From positions 1 through 64,000 of the forward strand of contig NZ_MDEN01000060.1 in assembly GCF_001705435.1 (NCBI RefSeq): 64,000 nt of DNA, in the 5' to 3' direction. Numbering within the stretch: position 1 is the stretch's first letter; the number at the start of each line of letters is the position of its first letter. This DNA is from Pseudomonas graminis (GTDB lineage: Bacteria > Pseudomonadota > Gammaproteobacteria > Pseudomonadales > Pseudomonadaceae). The position numbers were made by a program, and so were the translations under genes. Positions 46,998 through 59,881 of this stretch are shown in pieces. The notes beneath the pieces were generated by a model, which was given only the letters and a program-made list of their open reading frames with translations, did no database searches and had not been told where the DNA came from.

Positions 46998-49900
46998 ATG
47001 AGCAGTGTTGTTGCCATCGTCAAAAGCATTGTTGGCCAAGTCGTCGCAGTTTCCCCGGAAGGGATTCGTCGTGTGCTCATTGAGGGTGACCGGTTGTTCA
47101 CCGGCGAGCAGGTTCTGACAGGCCCGGGAGGCGCAGTCACGCTGCAGCTTGCCGATGGCCGTCAGCTGGACATCGGCCGTGACAGCCAGTGGAGCGCAGA
47201 CGCACCGGCTTCTACGACCAACCTTGCCGAAGCCACCGCGCAAGCCGCACCGTCCGTTGCGGAATTGCAGCAGGCGATCGCGGCCGGCGCGGACCCGACC
47301 AAAGACCTCGAAGCCACTGCGGCAGGTCCGCAAGCGGCGCCAGGTGATGGCGGCAACGCAGGCGGCGGCCACAGCGTGGTGATGCTCACCGAGACCGCAG
47401 GCGAAGTGAATCCGACCATCGGCTTCCCGACCAACGGCCTGGCGGCAACGGCTGTGCCCCCTCCTACCCTGAGCAACGGTCTGGCGATCGACAACGGCAA
47501 TGGCAACGGCACCCCCGCCGCGCCGCAGCCTGCCGGCACCCTGACACTGACCGCTACCCAGACGCTGACCGAAGCCGGCGGCGCGCTGGTGTACACAGCA
47601 AACGTCACTCAGGCGCCGAGTTCGGACCTGACAGTCACCCTGTCCAACGGGTCGACCATTGTCATTCGTGGCGGCGACACGTCGGGCTCGACCACTGTTC
47701 AAGTGGCTGACACCAATACGCCGTACATCGACCCTTCAGTTATCAGCACGACTATCACTGGCACAACGGGCGGTGGCGGCCTGATCGTGACGACCGATCC
47801 GACGCCGGCGGTGACCACCATCACCGACACCATCGACACCACTTTTGCCAGCATCACCGGCACTCAGTCGGTGATTGAAGGCCAGGCGGCCACGTACACC
47901 ATTACGCTGAGCAACCCCGCGCAGACCGAAGTCACGATCAACCTGACCTACAGCGGCACCGCTACCGACGGCAGCGACTACACGCAAGTGGTCAGCGTGA
48001 AGATCCCTGCCAACAGCAGCAGCGTCACCTTCGACCTGAACACCCTGAATGACACGATCCCGGAAGGCGTTGAAAACGTCACCGTGGCGATCGGCGCCAT
48101 CAGCGGCGGCAACTTCGAGAACGTCGCTGTCAGCCCGACCAACGGCAGCGTCACTACCACCATCATCGACAACGACGCTCTGCCGGTTGTCGATCCCAAT
48201 GGTGGCGCCAACGGCACCAACAGCGAAACCACCTTCACCGAAGGCCAGGCTGGCGTTTCGATCGCCGACCAGTTGACCGTCACGGACGCCGACAGCCCGA
48301 CGCTGCAAGGCGCGAAAGTCACCCTGATCAACCCTCAGGACGCCGACAGCCTGGTGGTGGGCAGCCCGAACGCGAACATCGCGGTCAGCACCGCCACCGT
48401 CAACGGCCAGATCGTACTGACCCTGACCGGCGCCGCCACCGCAGCCGAATACGAAGCCGTGATCAAGTCGATCACCTTCCAGAACAGCAGCGAAGACCCG
48501 AGCGTTGCCGATCGCACCATCACTGTGACCGTCAACGACGGCCAGAACGACTCCGCACCGGCCACCAGCATCGTGCACGTTGTCGCCGTCAATGACGCCC
48601 CGACCGTGTCCTTCACCAGCAGCGATTACGTCGAAAACGGCGCGCCTCAGGCACTGGTCAACAACCTGCAGATCGGCGACGTCGACGGCGGTCAGTTGAG
48701 CGGCGCGAAGATCACCGTGACCGGCGTTCAGGCCGAAGACCTGATCGCATCGCCGTCCTTCCAGGGCGGCAACAGCGGCACCACGGCTTCGGGCATCAGC
48801 TACACGCTGGGCAACGACGCCAACGGTAACGTCGTCATTCAGTTGAACGGCAACGCCTCGATCGCCGACTACACCACGCTGATCAACTCGATCACCTACG
48901 CCAACAGCAGTGACGCGCCGATCACCACCCCACGGGGCGTGACCATCGAAGTGACTGACGTGGACACCCACGGCACCAACAACCTGACGGGCAGCGCCAC
49001 CGGCGAAGTCGCCATCACGCCGGTCAACGACGCACCGACCGTCATCGGCGCATCGGGCCAAGGCGACGAAGACACCGCCATTGCGGTCAGGCTGACCGGC
49101 ACTGACGTCGACGGCACCATCGACCACTTCAACCTGGTCAGCCTGGCGGCCAACGGCACGTTCTACGCCGATGCTGCCGGTACCCAGGCGCTGACCAGCC
49201 TCAGCAATATCGCCGCCACCGCCAACGGCGCGACGATCTACTTCAAGCCGAACGCCAACTGGGCGGGCGACACCAGCTTCACCTACACCGCAGTCGACAA
49301 CCAGGGCCTGCAAACTGGCGCGCCAGCCAACGGCGTCATTAACGTCACGCCAGTGGCCGATGCGCCGATCGTCACCGTTGCTGACGCCCAAGGTAATGAA
49401 GACTCGGCGATCAAGCTGACCCTGAGCACCGCGCTGGTCGACACCGACGGCTCCGAATCCCTGGGCCCGCTGGTTGTGTCCGGCATTCCGGTCGGCGCCG
49501 TGCTGACGGATGGCACCCACAGTTACACCTCGATTCCGACAGGCGACGGTGCTGTTTATATCGACGGTTGGGACCTGAACAACCTGACGATCACCCCGCC
49601 GAAAGATTTCAACGGCTCGATCACCCTGCAAGTGAGCTCGACGTCGACCGAAGGCGCCAACCAGGATTCGGCCACCACGACACAGGCGCTGATCGTCAAT
49701 GTGACGCCTGTGAACGACGGCCCGGCGGTCAACTTCGACAGCACGACGTACACCGAAAACGGTGCGCCGATCGCGCTGGTGAACAATTTCAGCATCACCG
49801 ACATCGACAGCACGCAACTGAGCAGCGCGAAAATCACGCTGACCGGTGTTCAGGCTGAAGACCTGGTGGTGTCTCAGTACTACAAAGGCGGCACCACCGG

Positions 49901-52900
49901 CCTTACCGACCTGGGCATCACCTACACCCTGAGCAACGACGCCAGCGGCAACATCGTGATCGACCTGACGGGCAACGCCTCGGTCGCCAACTATGAAACC
50001 CTGATCAAGTCGCTCACGTACGCTGACAACAGCGAAAAACCGAGCACCGTACCGCGTGGCGTGAGCATCTCGGTTACCGACCTCGACGCAAACGGCACCA
50101 CCAACCTGACCGCCGTGCACGACGGCCAGATCAACGTGATTGCCGTCAACGACGCTCCGACCGTGAACGCGGCTCTGGGCCAGGGCGACGAAGACACTGC
50201 CATCGCGGTCAACCTGACCGGCGCTGATGTCGACGGCACCATCGATCACTTCAATCTGGTCACCATGGCCGAGCACGGCACGTTCTACGCCGACGCCGCC
50301 GGTACCCAGGCGCTGACCAACCTCAGCAACATCGCCGCCAGCAACAACAGCGCGACGATCTACTTCAAGCCGGATGCCAACTGGGCCGGTGACACCAGCT
50401 TCACCTACACCGCGGTCGACAATCAGGGCCTGCAAACTGGCGCGCCAGCCAACGGCGCCATCAACGTCACGCCGGTGGCAGACGCTCCGATCGTCACCGT
50501 TGCCGACGCCCAAGGTAATGAAGACTCCGCGATCAAGCTGAACGTCAGCACCGCGCTGGTCGACACTGACGGCTCGGAATCTCTCGGCCCGTTCGTGGTG
50601 TCCGGTATTCCAGTGGGCGCCGTGCTGACGGATGGCACCCACAGCTACACCTCGATTCCGACCGGCGACGGCGCTGTCTACATTAATGGCTGGGACCTGA
50701 CCAACCTGACGATCACGCCGCCGAAAGATTTCAACGGCTCGATCAACCTGCAGGTGAGCTCGACGTCGACCGAAAGCGCCAACAAGGACTCGGCCACCAC
50801 GGTTCAGTCGCTGACCGTGAACGTCGGGCCGATCAACGATGCCCCAACCGTCACCTTCACCAATCCTGACTACGTCGAAAACGGCGCGCCTCAGGCATTG
50901 GTCAGCAACCTGCAGATCGGCGACGTCGACAGCAGCCAGCTGAGCAGCGCAAAAATCACCCTGACCGGCATTCAGGCCGAAGACCTGATCGTTTCCCAGT
51001 ACTACACTGGTGCAAACAGTGGCACCACCACTCTGGGCATCAGCTACAACCTCAGCAACGATGCCGATGGCAACATCATCATCGACCTGACCGGCAAGGC
51101 GTCGATCGCTGACTACACCACGCTGATCAACTCGATCACCTACGCCAACAGCAGTGACGCCCCGATCACCACCCCACGCGGCGTGACCATCGAAGTGACC
51201 GACGCTGATGCCAATGGCACCAACAACCTGTCGGGCAGCGCCACTGGCCAGATCGGCATCACGCCGGTCAACGACGCGCCGGTCGTGAACAACACCGCAG
51301 GCAAGGGCGACGAAGACACGCCGATTGCCGTCAAGCTGTCGGGCGGTGACGTTGATGGCACCATCGACCACTTCAACCTGGTGTCGATGGCCAGCAACGG
51401 CAAGTTCTATGCTGACGCTGCAGGGACTCAGGAGCTGACCAACCTCAGCAACATCGCCGCCACCAACAACAGCGCGACGATTTACTTCAAGCCAACCGAA
51501 AACTGGGCGGGCGTCACCAGCGACTTCACCTACACCGCTGTCGACAATCAGGGCCTGGCCAGCACACCGGCAACCGGAAACATCAGCGTCACACCGGTGG
51601 CCGATGCTCCAATCGTCACCGTTGCCAACGCACAAGGTAATGAAGACTCGGCGATCAAGCTGGACGTGAGCACCGCGCTGGTCGACACCGACGGCTCGGA
51701 ATCCCTGGGCCCGTTCGTAGTGTCCGGTATTCCAGTGGGCGCCGTGCTGACTGACGGCACCCACAGCTACACCTCGATTCCGACAGGCGACGGCGCTGTC
51801 TATATCAATGGCTGGGACCTGACCAACCTGACGATCACGCCGCCGAAAGACTTCAACGGCTCGATCAACCTGCAAGTGAGCTCGACCTCCACCGAGCTGA
51901 CCGGCCAATCGGCAACCACGACTCAGTCCCTGACCGTGAACGTCGCGTCGGTGAACGATGCGCCAGTGGTCAACTTCGACAGCACCACTTACACCGAAAA
52001 CGGTGCGCCGATCGCGATCGTCAACAACTTCAGCATCGCTGACGTCGACAGCACTGAGCTGACCAGCGCGAAGATCACGCTGACCGGTATTCAGGCTGAA
52101 GACCTGATCGTTTCCCAGTACTACAAAGGCGGCAGCGACGGCACCGCGGGTACCACCGATCTGGGTATCAGCTACAAGCTGAGCAACGACGCCGACGGCA
52201 ACATCGTTATCGATCTGACTGGCAAGGCTTCGGTGGCCAATTACGAAACCCTGATCAAGTCGATCACTTACGCCGACAACAGTGAAAACCCAAGCACTGC
52301 ACCACGCAGCGTGACCATCGCTGTGACCGACGCAGATGCCAACGGCACCAACAACCTGACCGTCGTTCACGACAGCCAGATCAACGTGATTGCCGTCAAC
52401 GACGCCCCGACCGTCAACGCGGCACTGGGCCAAGGCGACGAAGACACTGCCATCGCGGTCAACCTGACGGGCGCTGACGTTGACGGCACCATCGACCACT
52501 TCAACCTGGTGTCGATGGCCAGCAACGGGAAGTTCTACGCTGACGCTGCAGGGACTCAGGAGCTGACCAACCTCAGCAACATCGCCGCCACCAACAACAG
52601 CGCGACGATTTACTTCAAGCCAACCGAAAACTGGGCGGGCGTCACCAGCGACTTCACCTACACCGCTGTCGACAATCAGGGCCTGGCCAGCACCCCGGCA
52701 ACCGGAAACATCAGCGTCACACCGGTAGCCGACGCCCCGACCGTCACTGTCAGCAACGCCCAAGGTAATGAAGATTCGGCGATCAAGCTGAACGTCAGCA
52801 CCGCGCTGGTCGACACAGACGGCTCGGAATCCCTGGGCCCGTTCGTGGTGTCCGGCATTCCAGTGGGCGCCGTGCTGACTGACGGCACCCATAGCTACAC

Positions 52901-55900
52901 CTCAATTCCGACCGGCGACGGCGCTGTCTACATCAATGGCTGGGATCTGACCAACTTGACGATCACGCCGCCGAAAGACTTCAACGGCTCGATCAACTTG
53001 CAAGTGAGCTCGACCTCCACCGAGCTGACCGGCCAATCGGCAACCACGACTCAGTCCCTGACCGTGAACGTCGCGTCGGTGAACGATGCGCCAGTGGTCA
53101 ACTTCGACAGCACCACTTACACCGAAAACGGTGCGCCGATCGCGATCGTCAACAACTTCAGCATCACCGACGTCGACAGCACTGAATTGACCAGCGCGAA
53201 GATCACGCTGACCGGTATTCAGGCTGAAGACCTGATCGTTTCCCAGTACTACAAAGGCGGCAGCGACGGCACCGCGGGTACCACCGATCTGGGTATCAGC
53301 TACAAGCTGAGCAACGACGCCGACGGCAACATCGTGATCGATCTGACTGGCAAGGCTTCGGTAGCCAATTACGAAACCTTGATCAAGTCGATCACTTACG
53401 CCGACAACAGCGAGAACCCGAGCACTGCACCACGCGGCGTGACCATCGCTGTGACCGACGCAGATGCCAGTGGCACCAACAACCTGACCGTCGTTCACGA
53501 CAGCCAGATGAACATGATCGCCGTCAACGACGCTCCAGTGGTCAACGCTGCATCGGGCCAGGGCAACGAAGACACCACCATCGCGGTCAAGCTGTCTGGC
53601 TCTGACGTCGACGGCACCATTGACCACTTCAACCTGGTCAACACGCCAGCCAACGGCACCTTCTACTCCGATGCCGCCGGCACTCAGCCGCTGACCAACT
53701 TGAACAACATCGCTGCGACCAACAATGGCGCGACGATCTACTTCAAGCCGGACGCGAACTGGGCGGGCGATACCACCTTCACCTACACCGCTGTTGATAA
53801 CGAGAACCTGCCAGCCGGCACCACCGCAACTGGCACCATCAACGTCACGCCGGTGGCTGATGCCCCGACCGTCACCGTCAGCAACGCCCAGGGCGATGAA
53901 GACACCGCGATCCAGATCAATGTCAGCACTGCACTGGTCGACACCGACGGTTCGGAAAGCCTGAGCGGCCTGACCGTGGGCGGCATTCCGGTTGGCGCTG
54001 TGCTGACCGATGGCAAAAACAGCTACACCTCGATCCCGACCGGCGACGGCAAAGTCGTCATCGATGGCTGGGACCTGACCACGCTGACCCTGACGCCACC
54101 GGCTGACTTCAACGGTTCGATCACCTTGCAGGTGAGCTCGACGTCGAGTGAACTCACCGGGCAGAAAGCAACCGCCACCGGCTCGCTGACCGTCAACGTT
54201 GCCGCAGTGAACGACGCGCCAGTGGTCAACACCGCCACAGGCACTGGCAACGAAGACACCCTCGTTGCCGTGAAGCTGACCGGCTCTGACGTGGACGGCA
54301 CTATTGACCACTTCACCTTGGTCAACACGCCTGCCAACGGCACGTTCTACTCCGACGCGGCCGGCACTCAGCCGCTGACCGGGACCACCAACATCCCCGC
54401 CACCGACAACGGAGCGACGGTCTACTTCAAGCCGGACGCGAACTGGAATGGCAGCACGCCGTTCACCTACACCGCCGTTGACAACCAGGGCTTGGCGTCC
54501 ACGACTCCGGCAACCGGCACCATCACGGTCACGGCCGTCAACGACGCGCCTGTGGTCAACTTCGGCAGCATCACTTACACCGAAAACGGTGCGCCGATTG
54601 CGATCGTCAAAGACTTCAGCATCGCTGACGTCGACAGCACTGAGCTGACCAGCGCGAAAATCACGCTGACCGGTATTCAGGCTGAAGACCTGATCGTTTC
54701 CCAGTACTACAAAGGCGGCAGCGACGGCACCACCGGTACCACCGATCTGGGTATCAGCTACAAGCTGAGCAACGACGCCAACGGCAACATCGTCATCGAT
54801 CTGACCGGCAAGGCTTCGGTGGCCAATTACGAAACCCTGATCAAGTCGATCACCTACGCCGACAACGGCGACAATCCGAGCACCGCGCCACGGGGCGTGA
54901 CCATCGCTGTGACCGACGCAGATGCCAATGGCACCAACAACCTGACCGTCGTTCACGACAGCCAGATCAACGTGATTGCCGTCAACGATGCCCCAGTCAT
55001 CGGCCACACCGGCAGCGGCAAACAGTTCGGCAACACCTGGAACGAAACCGCCGTGGGTGGCGATGTCACCGCGCCGGGCAAAGGCCCGGGTCAAATCGCT
55101 CGCGATTTCACCCTGAACGACGCTGACAGCACCTCGCTGAAAAGCGCGACCGTCACGCTGACCAACTTCAAGGACGGCGACGTCCTGAATGTCGGCAAAC
55201 CGGGCGCCCTGACCTACACCGTCAGTGATGTTAAAGACGCTTCCGGCGCGGTGACCGGCAAGACCATCACCTTTGGTGCAGGCACTGCGGCCCAGTACCA
55301 GACGGCGATTCAGTCGATCACTTTCGACAGCACGTCCCATGATCCGTCGAAAGAAAACCGCCTCATCAAGATCACTGTTGATGACGGCAGCACGGTCAAC
55401 AACATCGCGTCCACCACCTCGACGATCCACATCACCACGGTCAACGATGTACCGACCGTGAGCACTGCATCGGTCGGCTTCACCGAAAACGATGCAGCGG
55501 TCTCGATCGTCAAGAACCTGAATCTGGCCGACGTCGACAACACTACCCTGAGCAAGGCTGTGGTTTCGGTCGATGTGAAGGCAGGCGACGTGCTGACGTT
55601 CACCGGCACTGCGCCGAAAGGCGTCAGCGTGGTAGAAACCCACAACGCCGACGGTCTGGTGAACGGCTTCCAGATCAAGGGCATCGCGTCCATTGACCAG
55701 TACAAGGCGCTGATCCAGTCGATCACCTTCAACAGCCCGGGCGACAACCCTCAGGCGGGTGACCGTGCCGTAACCGTCCAAGTGACCGACTCCGGCGCGA
55801 AAGGCGACGGTACGGGCACGCAGGATTCGCTGGTTGCCGGCAGCACAATCACCGTCACCGCGGTGAACGACGCTCCGGTCATCGGCCACACTGGCGATGG

Positions 55901-58900
55901 CAAGGAATTCGGCAACACCTGGAACGAAACCCTGGTCGGCGGCGATGTCACTGCGCCGGGCAAAGGCCCAGGCTTGATCGCTCGCGACTTCACCGTCAGC
56001 GATGCCGACAGCCCGACGCTGCAAAGCGCTACGGTCACACTGACCAACTACAAGGCGGGTGATCTGCTGGCGATCGGCAACACCGCTGGCCTGAGCGTCA
56101 CCACCACCGATATCGTTACCAACAACGTTGTGACCGGCAAGGTCATCACGTTCGGTGCGGGCACGGCGGCTCAGTACCAGACGGCGATCTCGTCGATCAC
56201 CTTCGACAGCACGTCCCACGACCCTGTCAAAGACGACCGCATCATCAACATCAGCGTCAACGACGGCAGCACCACCAACAACATCGTCAACACCACGTCG
56301 ACGATTCACATCACGACGGTCAACGATGTGCCAGTGGCCGACGCCACAACCGGCAGTGGTAACGAAGACAGCCCGGCCATCGCCGTGACGCTGAGCGCGA
56401 CCGACGTGGACAGCACAATCGACCACTTCAACCTGGTCGACATGGCGGCACACGGCACCTTCTACGCTGATGCAGCCGGAAAGGTCGCGCTGACCAGCCT
56501 GAGCAACATCGTCGCAGTCGGCAACGCTGCAACGGTGTACTTCAAGCCAGCCGCCGATTGGGCGGGCAGCACCTCGTTCACCTACAAGGCCGTCGACGAT
56601 CAGGGTCTGGCGAGTTCGGTCAACGCCACCGGCACCATCAGCGTGGCACCTGTTGCCGACCAACCGCTGGTGACGCTGGGTTCCGGCGTGGTTCAGTCGA
56701 CCGGTCTGGTGAAAGACGTTTATGTCGGCACGCTGAAGAACATGGGCACCGACGGCAACGGCGCCAACGAAGCGACCATCAAGGCCGGCTTCAACACCAC
56801 CGTGGATCCGACCACGCATAGCGTCGCAAGCGGTGCACAGGACTCGTCCGTCGCGGTCGGCACCGGCACCAAGTTGTCCGGTCTGGTCTACATGGAAGCT
56901 GGCCACACCTACACCTTCTCCGGCACCGCGGACGACAGTCTGTTGATCACCGTAGCCGGCCAGACCGCAGCCAACGCCACATGGGGCGCGGGCGGCAAGA
57001 TTCAGAGTGCGGGCTTCACGCCGACGGAGTCCGGCTACTACACCCTGGACGTCTACCACTACAACCAGGCAGGTCCGGGCAGCTACAACATCAGCCTGAC
57101 CGACAAGAACATCAGCACCGGCGCCTCCCAGACCGTGGCCCTGAACGGCAGCAACGTGCTGCTGTTCGCAACGGTCGATGACCTTAAGGCTTCGGGCCTG
57201 AACGTCTCGCCGTTGCACGAAGGCACGGTTGGCAGCGGTGAGGGTTATTACACCGGTTACGAGCTGAACCACGGCACCGAAGGCACCGCGATCAAGCTGA
57301 GCCCGGTCAAAGCGGTGTTCGGTGACAGCCTCGACGGTTCGGAGACTCACGTCACCACCCTGAGCGGCGGCGCACCGGCCGGCTCGATCCTGACCGACGC
57401 CGCGGGCCACACGGCCACCGTGACGACTCACGTCGAAGACGGCAAAACCGTGATGGACACGATCGACGTCAGCCAATTCGACCTGTCGACGCTGAGCATC
57501 ACCACGCCTGACTACTTCAGCGGCAAGTTCACGCTGAACGTCACGGCGACGGCGACCGAAGCAAACGTTCCAGGCGTCCCAAGCGCGGTGGCCAGCGCCA
57601 GCGACAGCAAGGCGATCACCGTCACCGTCGAGTCTCAGACTTACAACTCGAGTGAAGGCCTGGCCGGCACCGATCCGACGCCGATCACTGGCACCACCGG
57701 CGGCGACATCATCGTTGGCGACGTCAGCGGCACGACCATCGTGCAGGGCAAGAGCTACAACATCGCCTTCATCGTCGACAGCTCGGGCAGCATGGGCAAA
57801 TCCCTCGACACGGCGAAAACCCAGCTGCAGTCGGTCTTCGAGAAACTGGCGAACGGTGCTCAGACGGCCAACGCCGGCAAGATCAACGTGCTGCTGGTGG
57901 ATTTCGATACCAACGTGCGCTCGACCGTTTCTGTGGACATGTCTGACAAGGCTGCCGCCTTGAAAACCCTGGCCGCTGCTCTGGCGACCATGACATCGGG
58001 CGGTACCACCAACTACGAAGATGCCTTCAAGACCACGGCGAACTGGTTCGCCGGTTTGAACAGCACCAACCCGACGGGCGAGAACCGCACCTACTTCATC
58101 ACCGACGGCGAGCCTAACGTTTACCAGAACACCAGCACGGTGCTCGGTACGGTGAACGGCACGGCCATCACATTGGCGACGGGCCTGGAAAGCTGGCATC
58201 TGGGCAGCACGTATTCGGTGAACGGCAAAGTCGCCATCGACACCGTGGGCCACGTTTACAGCTACGCCAGCAGCACGACCGGCAAGCTGATGGGCACCCT
58301 CGCCAGTCATGCCGACGGCAAGGGCGGTACGGAATACAGCCTGAATTCGCCTGAAACCAACGGCAGCAGCGTCGTGCTGGCTGAAGCGGACACCGGTTAC
58401 GCGCTGTTGCTGAAGCAGTCGCCGACCATCGAAGCGATCGGCCTGAACTCGGCGGTCAAGACGAGCACGCTCAATCACTACGACAGCGACGGTCACGCGC
58501 AGACCAACGTCAACGCTGACGATCTGGCCAAAGCGGTACTGGGCGACCAGAAAGATATCGCGCCGGGCAGTGACACCCTCAACGGTGGCGACGGCAATGA
58601 CATCCTGTTCGGTGACCTGATCACCTTCAACACCCAGGGCGGCATTACGGCGCTGAAGGCGTTTGCGGCGGACACGCTGCACGTCAACGTGTCGACCATC
58701 GATGACAAGACGCTGCATTCGTTCGTGACCAACAACCTTGACGCAGTGGCTCACCTGGCCAATTCGTCGTCGACGTCGCAGGACGGCAACGACACCCTGC
58801 TGGGCGGCAATGGCAATGACATTCTGTTCGGCCAGGGTGGCAACGACATCCTCAATGGTGGCAACGGCAACGACGTCCTGATGGGTGGTAAAGGCAACGA

Positions 58901-59261
58901 CATCCTTACCGGTGGCGCAGGTGCCGATACGTTCGCCTGGAAAGCAGGCGACACCAACAGCGGTGGCTTTGACGTGATCAAGGACTTCAACAAGGGCGAA
59001 GGCGACCGGATCGACCTGCGTGACCTGCTGCAGGGTGAAGACACCGACACCCTCAGCAAGTACCTGCAAGTCACCAACGATGGCCGTGACACCATTCTGC
59101 AAGTCAGCACCACCGGACAGTTCGCGTCGAACGTGACCGCAGCCGCCGCTGCCAACACGGCCGACGTGCACATCAAGGTGGAGGGCGTGACCTGGAGCAA
59201 TGCCATGGTTAACTCGCTGGTGAGCGGTGCGGATCCGACCATCAAAGTCGATCACCACTGA
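46998..59261 (+). CDS. lapA: LapA-like giant RTX adhesin
   Basis: This 4,087-residue surface adhesin for biofilm attachment is exported by LapEBC and cut by LapG. The retention module spans residues 1-105. The LapG site TAAG is at 107-110, with the Ala pair at 108-109 as in P. fluorescens LapA. Next come an Ig-like adhesin domain (about 180-285), a Calx-beta domain (about 290-395) and cadherin/tandem-type domains, six of them in composite repeats. A PA14-like domain (about 3230-3375), a vWA domain (about 3590-3820, MIDAS DSSGS) and RTX nonapeptides (about 3855-3990) precede the C-terminal secretion signal. Repeat type and length differ from Pf0-1 LapA. Confidence 0.95.
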   Translation: MSSVVAIVKSIVGQVVAVSPEGIRRVLIEGDRLFTGEQVLTGPGGAVTLQLADGRQLDIGRDSQWSADAPASTTNLAEATAQAAPSVAELQQAIAAGADPTKDLEATAAGPQAAPGDGGNAGGGHSVVMLTETAGEVNPTIGFPTNGLAATAVPPPTLSNGLAIDNGNGNGTPAAPQPAGTLTLTATQTLTEAGGALVYTANVTQAPSSDLTVTLSNGSTIVIRGGDTSGSTTVQVADTNTPYIDPSVISTTITGTTGGGGLIVTTDPTPAVTTITDTIDTTFASITGTQSVIEGQAATYTITLSNPAQTEVTINLTYSGTATDGSDYTQVVSVKIPANSSSVTFDLNTLNDTIPEGVENVTVAIGAISGGNFENVAVSPTNGSVTTTIIDNDALPVVDPNGGANGTNSETTFTEGQAGVSIADQLTVTDADSPTLQGAKVTLINPQDADSLVVGSPNANIAVSTATVNGQIVLTLTGAATAAEYEAVIKSITFQNSSEDPSVADRTITVTVNDGQNDSAPATSIVHVVAVNDAPTVSFTSSDYVENGAPQALVNNLQIGDVDGGQLSGAKITVTGVQAEDLIASPSFQGGNSGTTASGISYTLGNDANGNVVIQLNGNASIADYTTLINSITYANSSDAPITTPRGVTIEVTDVDTHGTNNLTGSATGEVAITPVNDAPTVIGASGQGDEDTAIAVRLTGTDVDGTIDHFNLVSLAANGTFYADAAGTQALTSLSNIAATANGATIYFKPNANWAGDTSFTYTAVDNQGLQTGAPANGVINVTPVADAPIVTVADAQGNEDSAIKLTLSTALVDTDGSESLGPLVVSGIPVGAVLTDGTHSYTSIPTGDGAVYIDGWDLNNLTITPPKDFNGSITLQVSSTSTEGANQDSATTTQALIVNVTPVNDGPAVNFDSTTYTENGAPIALVNNFSITDIDSTQLSSAKITLTGVQAEDLVVSQYYKGGTTGLTDLGITYTLSNDASGNIVIDLTGNASVANYETLIKSLTYADNSEKPSTVPRGVSISVTDLDANGTTNLTAVHDGQINVIAVNDAPTVNAALGQGDEDTAIAVNLTGADVDGTIDHFNLVTMAEHGTFYADAAGTQALTNLSNIAASNNSATIYFKPDANWAGDTSFTYTAVDNQGLQTGAPANGAINVTPVADAPIVTVADAQGNEDSAIKLNVSTALVDTDGSESLGPFVVSGIPVGAVLTDGTHSYTSIPTGDGAVYINGWDLTNLTITPPKDFNGSINLQVSSTSTESANKDSATTVQSLTVNVGPINDAPTVTFTNPDYVENGAPQALVSNLQIGDVDSSQLSSAKITLTGIQAEDLIVSQYYTGANSGTTTLGISYNLSNDADGNIIIDLTGKASIADYTTLINSITYANSSDAPITTPRGVTIEVTDADANGTNNLSGSATGQIGITPVNDAPVVNNTAGKGDEDTPIAVKLSGGDVDGTIDHFNLVSMASNGKFYADAAGTQELTNLSNIAATNNSATIYFKPTENWAGVTSDFTYTAVDNQGLASTPATGNISVTPVADAPIVTVANAQGNEDSAIKLDVSTALVDTDGSESLGPFVVSGIPVGAVLTDGTHSYTSIPTGDGAVYINGWDLTNLTITPPKDFNGSINLQVSSTSTELTGQSATTTQSLTVNVASVNDAPVVNFDSTTYTENGAPIAIVNNFSIADVDSTELTSAKITLTGIQAEDLIVSQYYKGGSDGTAGTTDLGISYKLSNDADGNIVIDLTGKASVANYETLIKSITYADNSENPSTAPRSVTIAVTDADANGTNNLTVVHDSQINVIAVNDAPTVNAALGQGDEDTAIAVNLTGADVDGTIDHFNLVSMASNGKFYADAAGTQELTNLSNIAATNNSATIYFKPTENWAGVTSDFTYTAVDNQGLASTPATGNISVTPVADAPTVTVSNAQGNEDSAIKLNVSTALVDTDGSESLGPFVVSGIPVGAVLTDGTHSYTSIPTGDGAVYINGWDLTNLTITPPKDFNGSINLQVSSTSTELTGQSATTTQSLTVNVASVNDAPVVNFDSTTYTENGAPIAIVNNFSITDVDSTELTSAKITLTGIQAEDLIVSQYYKGGSDGTAGTTDLGISYKLSNDADGNIVIDLTGKASVANYETLIKSITYADNSENPSTAPRGVTIAVTDADASGTNNLTVVHDSQMNMIAVNDAPVVNAASGQGNEDTTIAVKLSGSDVDGTIDHFNLVNTPANGTFYSDAAGTQPLTNLNNIAATNNGATIYFKPDANWAGDTTFTYTAVDNENLPAGTTATGTINVTPVADAPTVTVSNAQGDEDTAIQINVSTALVDTDGSESLSGLTVGGIPVGAVLTDGKNSYTSIPTGDGKVVIDGWDLTTLTLTPPADFNGSITLQVSSTSSELTGQKATATGSLTVNVAAVNDAPVVNTATGTGNEDTLVAVKLTGSDVDGTIDHFTLVNTPANGTFYSDAAGTQPLTGTTNIPATDNGATVYFKPDANWNGSTPFTYTAVDNQGLASTTPATGTITVTAVNDAPVVNFGSITYTENGAPIAIVKDFSIADVDSTELTSAKITLTGIQAEDLIVSQYYKGGSDGTTGTTDLGISYKLSNDANGNIVIDLTGKASVANYETLIKSITYADNGDNPSTAPRGVTIAVTDADANGTNNLTVVHDSQINVIAVNDAPVIGHTGSGKQFGNTWNETAVGGDVTAPGKGPGQIARDFTLNDADSTSLKSATVTLTNFKDGDVLNVGKPGALTYTVSDVKDASGAVTGKTITFGAGTAAQYQTAIQSITFDSTSHDPSKENRLIKITVDDGSTVNNIASTTSTIHITTVNDVPTVSTASVGFTENDAAVSIVKNLNLADVDNTTLSKAVVSVDVKAGDVLTFTGTAPKGVSVVETHNADGLVNGFQIKGIASIDQYKALIQSITFNSPGDNPQAGDRAVTVQVTDSGAKGDGTGTQDSLVAGSTITVTAVNDAPVIGHTGDGKEFGNTWNETLVGGDVTAPGKGPGLIARDFTVSDADSPTLQSATVTLTNYKAGDLLAIGNTAGLSVTTTDIVTNNVVTGKVITFGAGTAAQYQTAISSITFDSTSHDPVKDDRIINISVNDGSTTNNIVNTTSTIHITTVNDVPVADATTGSGNEDSPAIAVTLSATDVDSTIDHFNLVDMAAHGTFYADAAGKVALTSLSNIVAVGNAATVYFKPAADWAGSTSFTYKAVDDQGLASSVNATGTISVAPVADQPLVTLGSGVVQSTGLVKDVYVGTLKNMGTDGNGANEATIKAGFNTTVDPTTHSVASGAQDSSVAVGTGTKLSGLVYMEAGHTYTFSGTADDSLLITVAGQTAANATWGAGGKIQSAGFTPTESGYYTLDVYHYNQAGPGSYNISLTDKNISTGASQTVALNGSNVLLFATVDDLKASGLNVSPLHEGTVGSGEGYYTGYELNHGTEGTAIKLSPVKAVFGDSLDGSETHVTTLSGGAPAGSILTDAAGHTATVTTHVEDGKTVMDTIDVSQFDLSTLSITTPDYFSGKFTLNVTATATEANVPGVPSAVASASDSKAITVTVESQTYNSSEGLAGTDPTPITGTTGGDIIVGDVSGTTIVQGKSYNIAFIVDSSGSMGKSLDTAKTQLQSVFEKLANGAQTANAGKINVLLVDFDTNVRSTVSVDMSDKAAALKTLAAALATMTSGGTTNYEDAFKTTANWFAGLNSTNPTGENRTYFITDGEPNVYQNTSTVLGTVNGTAITLATGLESWHLGSTYSVNGKVAIDTVGHVYSYASSTTGKLMGTLASHADGKGGTEYSLNSPETNGSSVVLAEADTGYALLLKQSPTIEAIGLNSAVKTSTLNHYDSDGHAQTNVNADDLAKAVLGDQKDIAPGSDTLNGGDGNDILFGDLITFNTQGGITALKAFAADTLHVNVSTIDDKTLHSFVTNNLDAVAHLANSSSTSQDGNDTLLGGNGNDILFGQGGNDILNGGNGNDVLMGGKGNDILTGGAGADTFAWKAGDTNSGGFDVIKDFNKGEGDRIDLRDLLQGEDTDTLSKYLQVTNDGRDTILQVSTTGQFASNVTAAAAANTADVHIKVEGVTWSNAMVNSLVSGADPTIKVDHH
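47316..47327 (+). other. LapG cleavage motif TAAG in the adhesin
   Basis: These codons encode Thr107-Ala-Ala-Gly110. LapG cuts between the two alanines in LapA of P. fluorescens, at the same residue numbers. An AIAAG sequence just before (residues 93-97) could be a weaker second site. Cleavage frees the adhesin from its retention module in the LapE pore. Confidence 0.85.
48590..54990 (+). repeat. Six composite tandem repeats inside the adhesin
   Basis: The ENGAP-type domain that opens each composite unit begins near 48590, 49709, 50832, 51951, 53079 and 54537. The first four intervals are 1,119-1,128 bases; the fifth carries an extra domain of about 330 bases. Each full unit encodes three domains in fixed order: the ENGAP domain (about 140 residues), a DEDTAI/FNLV domain (about 105) and a NEDSAI/TDGSESL domain (about 125). 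Copies 4 and 5 are nearly identical in DNA. Confidence 0.9.
57770..58460 (+). other. von Willebrand factor A domain of the adhesin
   Basis: The domain starts near [13 protein letters not shown] and carries the metal-ion-dependent adhesion motif DxSxS. The Thr of [10 protein letters not shown] and the Asp of ITDGEP are the further MIDAS residues. It lies between the repeats and the RTX part, as the distal ligand-binding domain does in related adhesins. Confidence 0.85.
58555..58965 (+). other. RTX calcium-binding nonapeptide repeats
   Basis: Several GGxGxDxLx units occur ([11 protein letters not shown], then [20 protein letters not shown] and following), ending in [10 protein letters not shown]. 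They fold on Ca2+ after export and mark the C-terminal type I secretion signal region. Confidence 0.93.
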
Positions 59262-59290
59262 TAGCTGAGTCGCGAGAGCTGTTGTACTGT

Positions 59291-59319
59291 GCTGGCATCC
59301 GTCGCTGACGGTTGCCAGC
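59291..59319 (+). other. Strong stem-loop between adhesin gene and the next gene
   Basis: GCTGGCA pairs with TGCCAGC and CCGTC with GACGG, separated by one T-T mismatch, around a 3-base loop. There is no T run. It lies 29 bases after the adhesin stop and may protect the mRNA end or attenuate read-through. Confidence 0.65.
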
Positions 59320-59344
59320 CCGGTCAGTCCCTGAGGAATGAGCC

Positions 59345-59683
59345 ATGTTTTACGTTCAGCGCGATGCCGATGGCACGCTAATTCGCGTGGAAGCGACGGC
59401 CTTTGCCGAAGCGAGCGAGCAACTGCCCCCCGATGACCATCAGGTGCAAGCCTGGTTTGCCAACGAAGTGGTCGAGAAGAGCCTGATCCAGCTCAAGTCC
59501 AGCGACATGGACATGATCCGGGTACTGGACGACCTGATTCAGGTCCTGACCAGCAAAGGCATCCTCAACATCACCGACCTCCCCGCCGCCGCACAGGCGA
59601 AATTGATGGATCGAACCCAGGCCCGGGAAACACTGGGCGGCCTGAGTGACTTGATCAATGATGATGAACAACGGCTGATCTGA
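59345..59683 (+). CDS. Conserved protein of unknown function downstream of the adhesin
   Basis: This 112-residue, acidic, mainly helical cytoplasmic protein has no signal peptide. Its helical centre (about 45-75, MDMIRVLDDLIQVLTSKGIL) and Ala/Asp-rich C-terminus give no catalytic motif. Homologues in pseudomonads are often labelled tryptophan synthase beta-like; at this length it cannot be that enzyme. GAGGA lies before its start, 83 bases after the adhesin gene, so it is probably co-transcribed. The role is unknown. Confidence 0.75.
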   Translation: MFYVQRDADGTLIRVEATAFAEASEQLPPDDHQVQAWFANEVVEKSLIQLKSSDMDMIRVLDDLIQVLTSKGILNITDLPAAAQAKLMDRTQARETLGGLSDLINDDEQRLI

Positions 59684-59722
59684 AGCTGTTACTTTCAGCA
59701 CTTACCTTTCTGCAAACGACGT

Positions 59723-59744
59723 GCATACCCGATCTCGGGTATGC
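59723..59744. other. Perfect 9-base-pair palindromic stem-loop before the glycosyltransferase gene
   Basis: GCATACCCG pairs with CGGGTATGC around a 4-base loop, 40 bases after the stop of the 112-residue gene. There is no T run. It may be a weak terminator or an operator. Confidence 0.5.
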
Positions 59745-59881
59745 CCGTGTTCGCGTGCGCTGCCAGCCGATCGCGGCTAAGGCATGGTAGGCTATGCGCC
59801 GAAATTTTAGGCAGGGTCCAATCGGTTTTCGGGCCCGAGAAAGTATTGAGCGGCATCTACAACTGACAGGACGAAACGAGC

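Noticed and set aside
48590..54990. Regular repeats resembling a CRISPR or satellite array
   Set aside because: The unit is about 1.12 kb, stays in frame and encodes protein domains. There are no short direct repeats with unique spacers.
47736..59258. Two very long open frames (about 1,718 and 2,118 codons) on the strand opposite the adhesin gene
   Set aside because: They mirror the GC-rich, repeat-rich codons of the adhesin. They have no ribosome sites or domain sense and carry the same periodic repeats in a meaningless frame.
59345..59683. Tryptophan synthase beta subunit as the name for the 112-residue gene
   Set aside because: The enzyme is about 400 residues with a PLP lysine motif. 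None of this is present.
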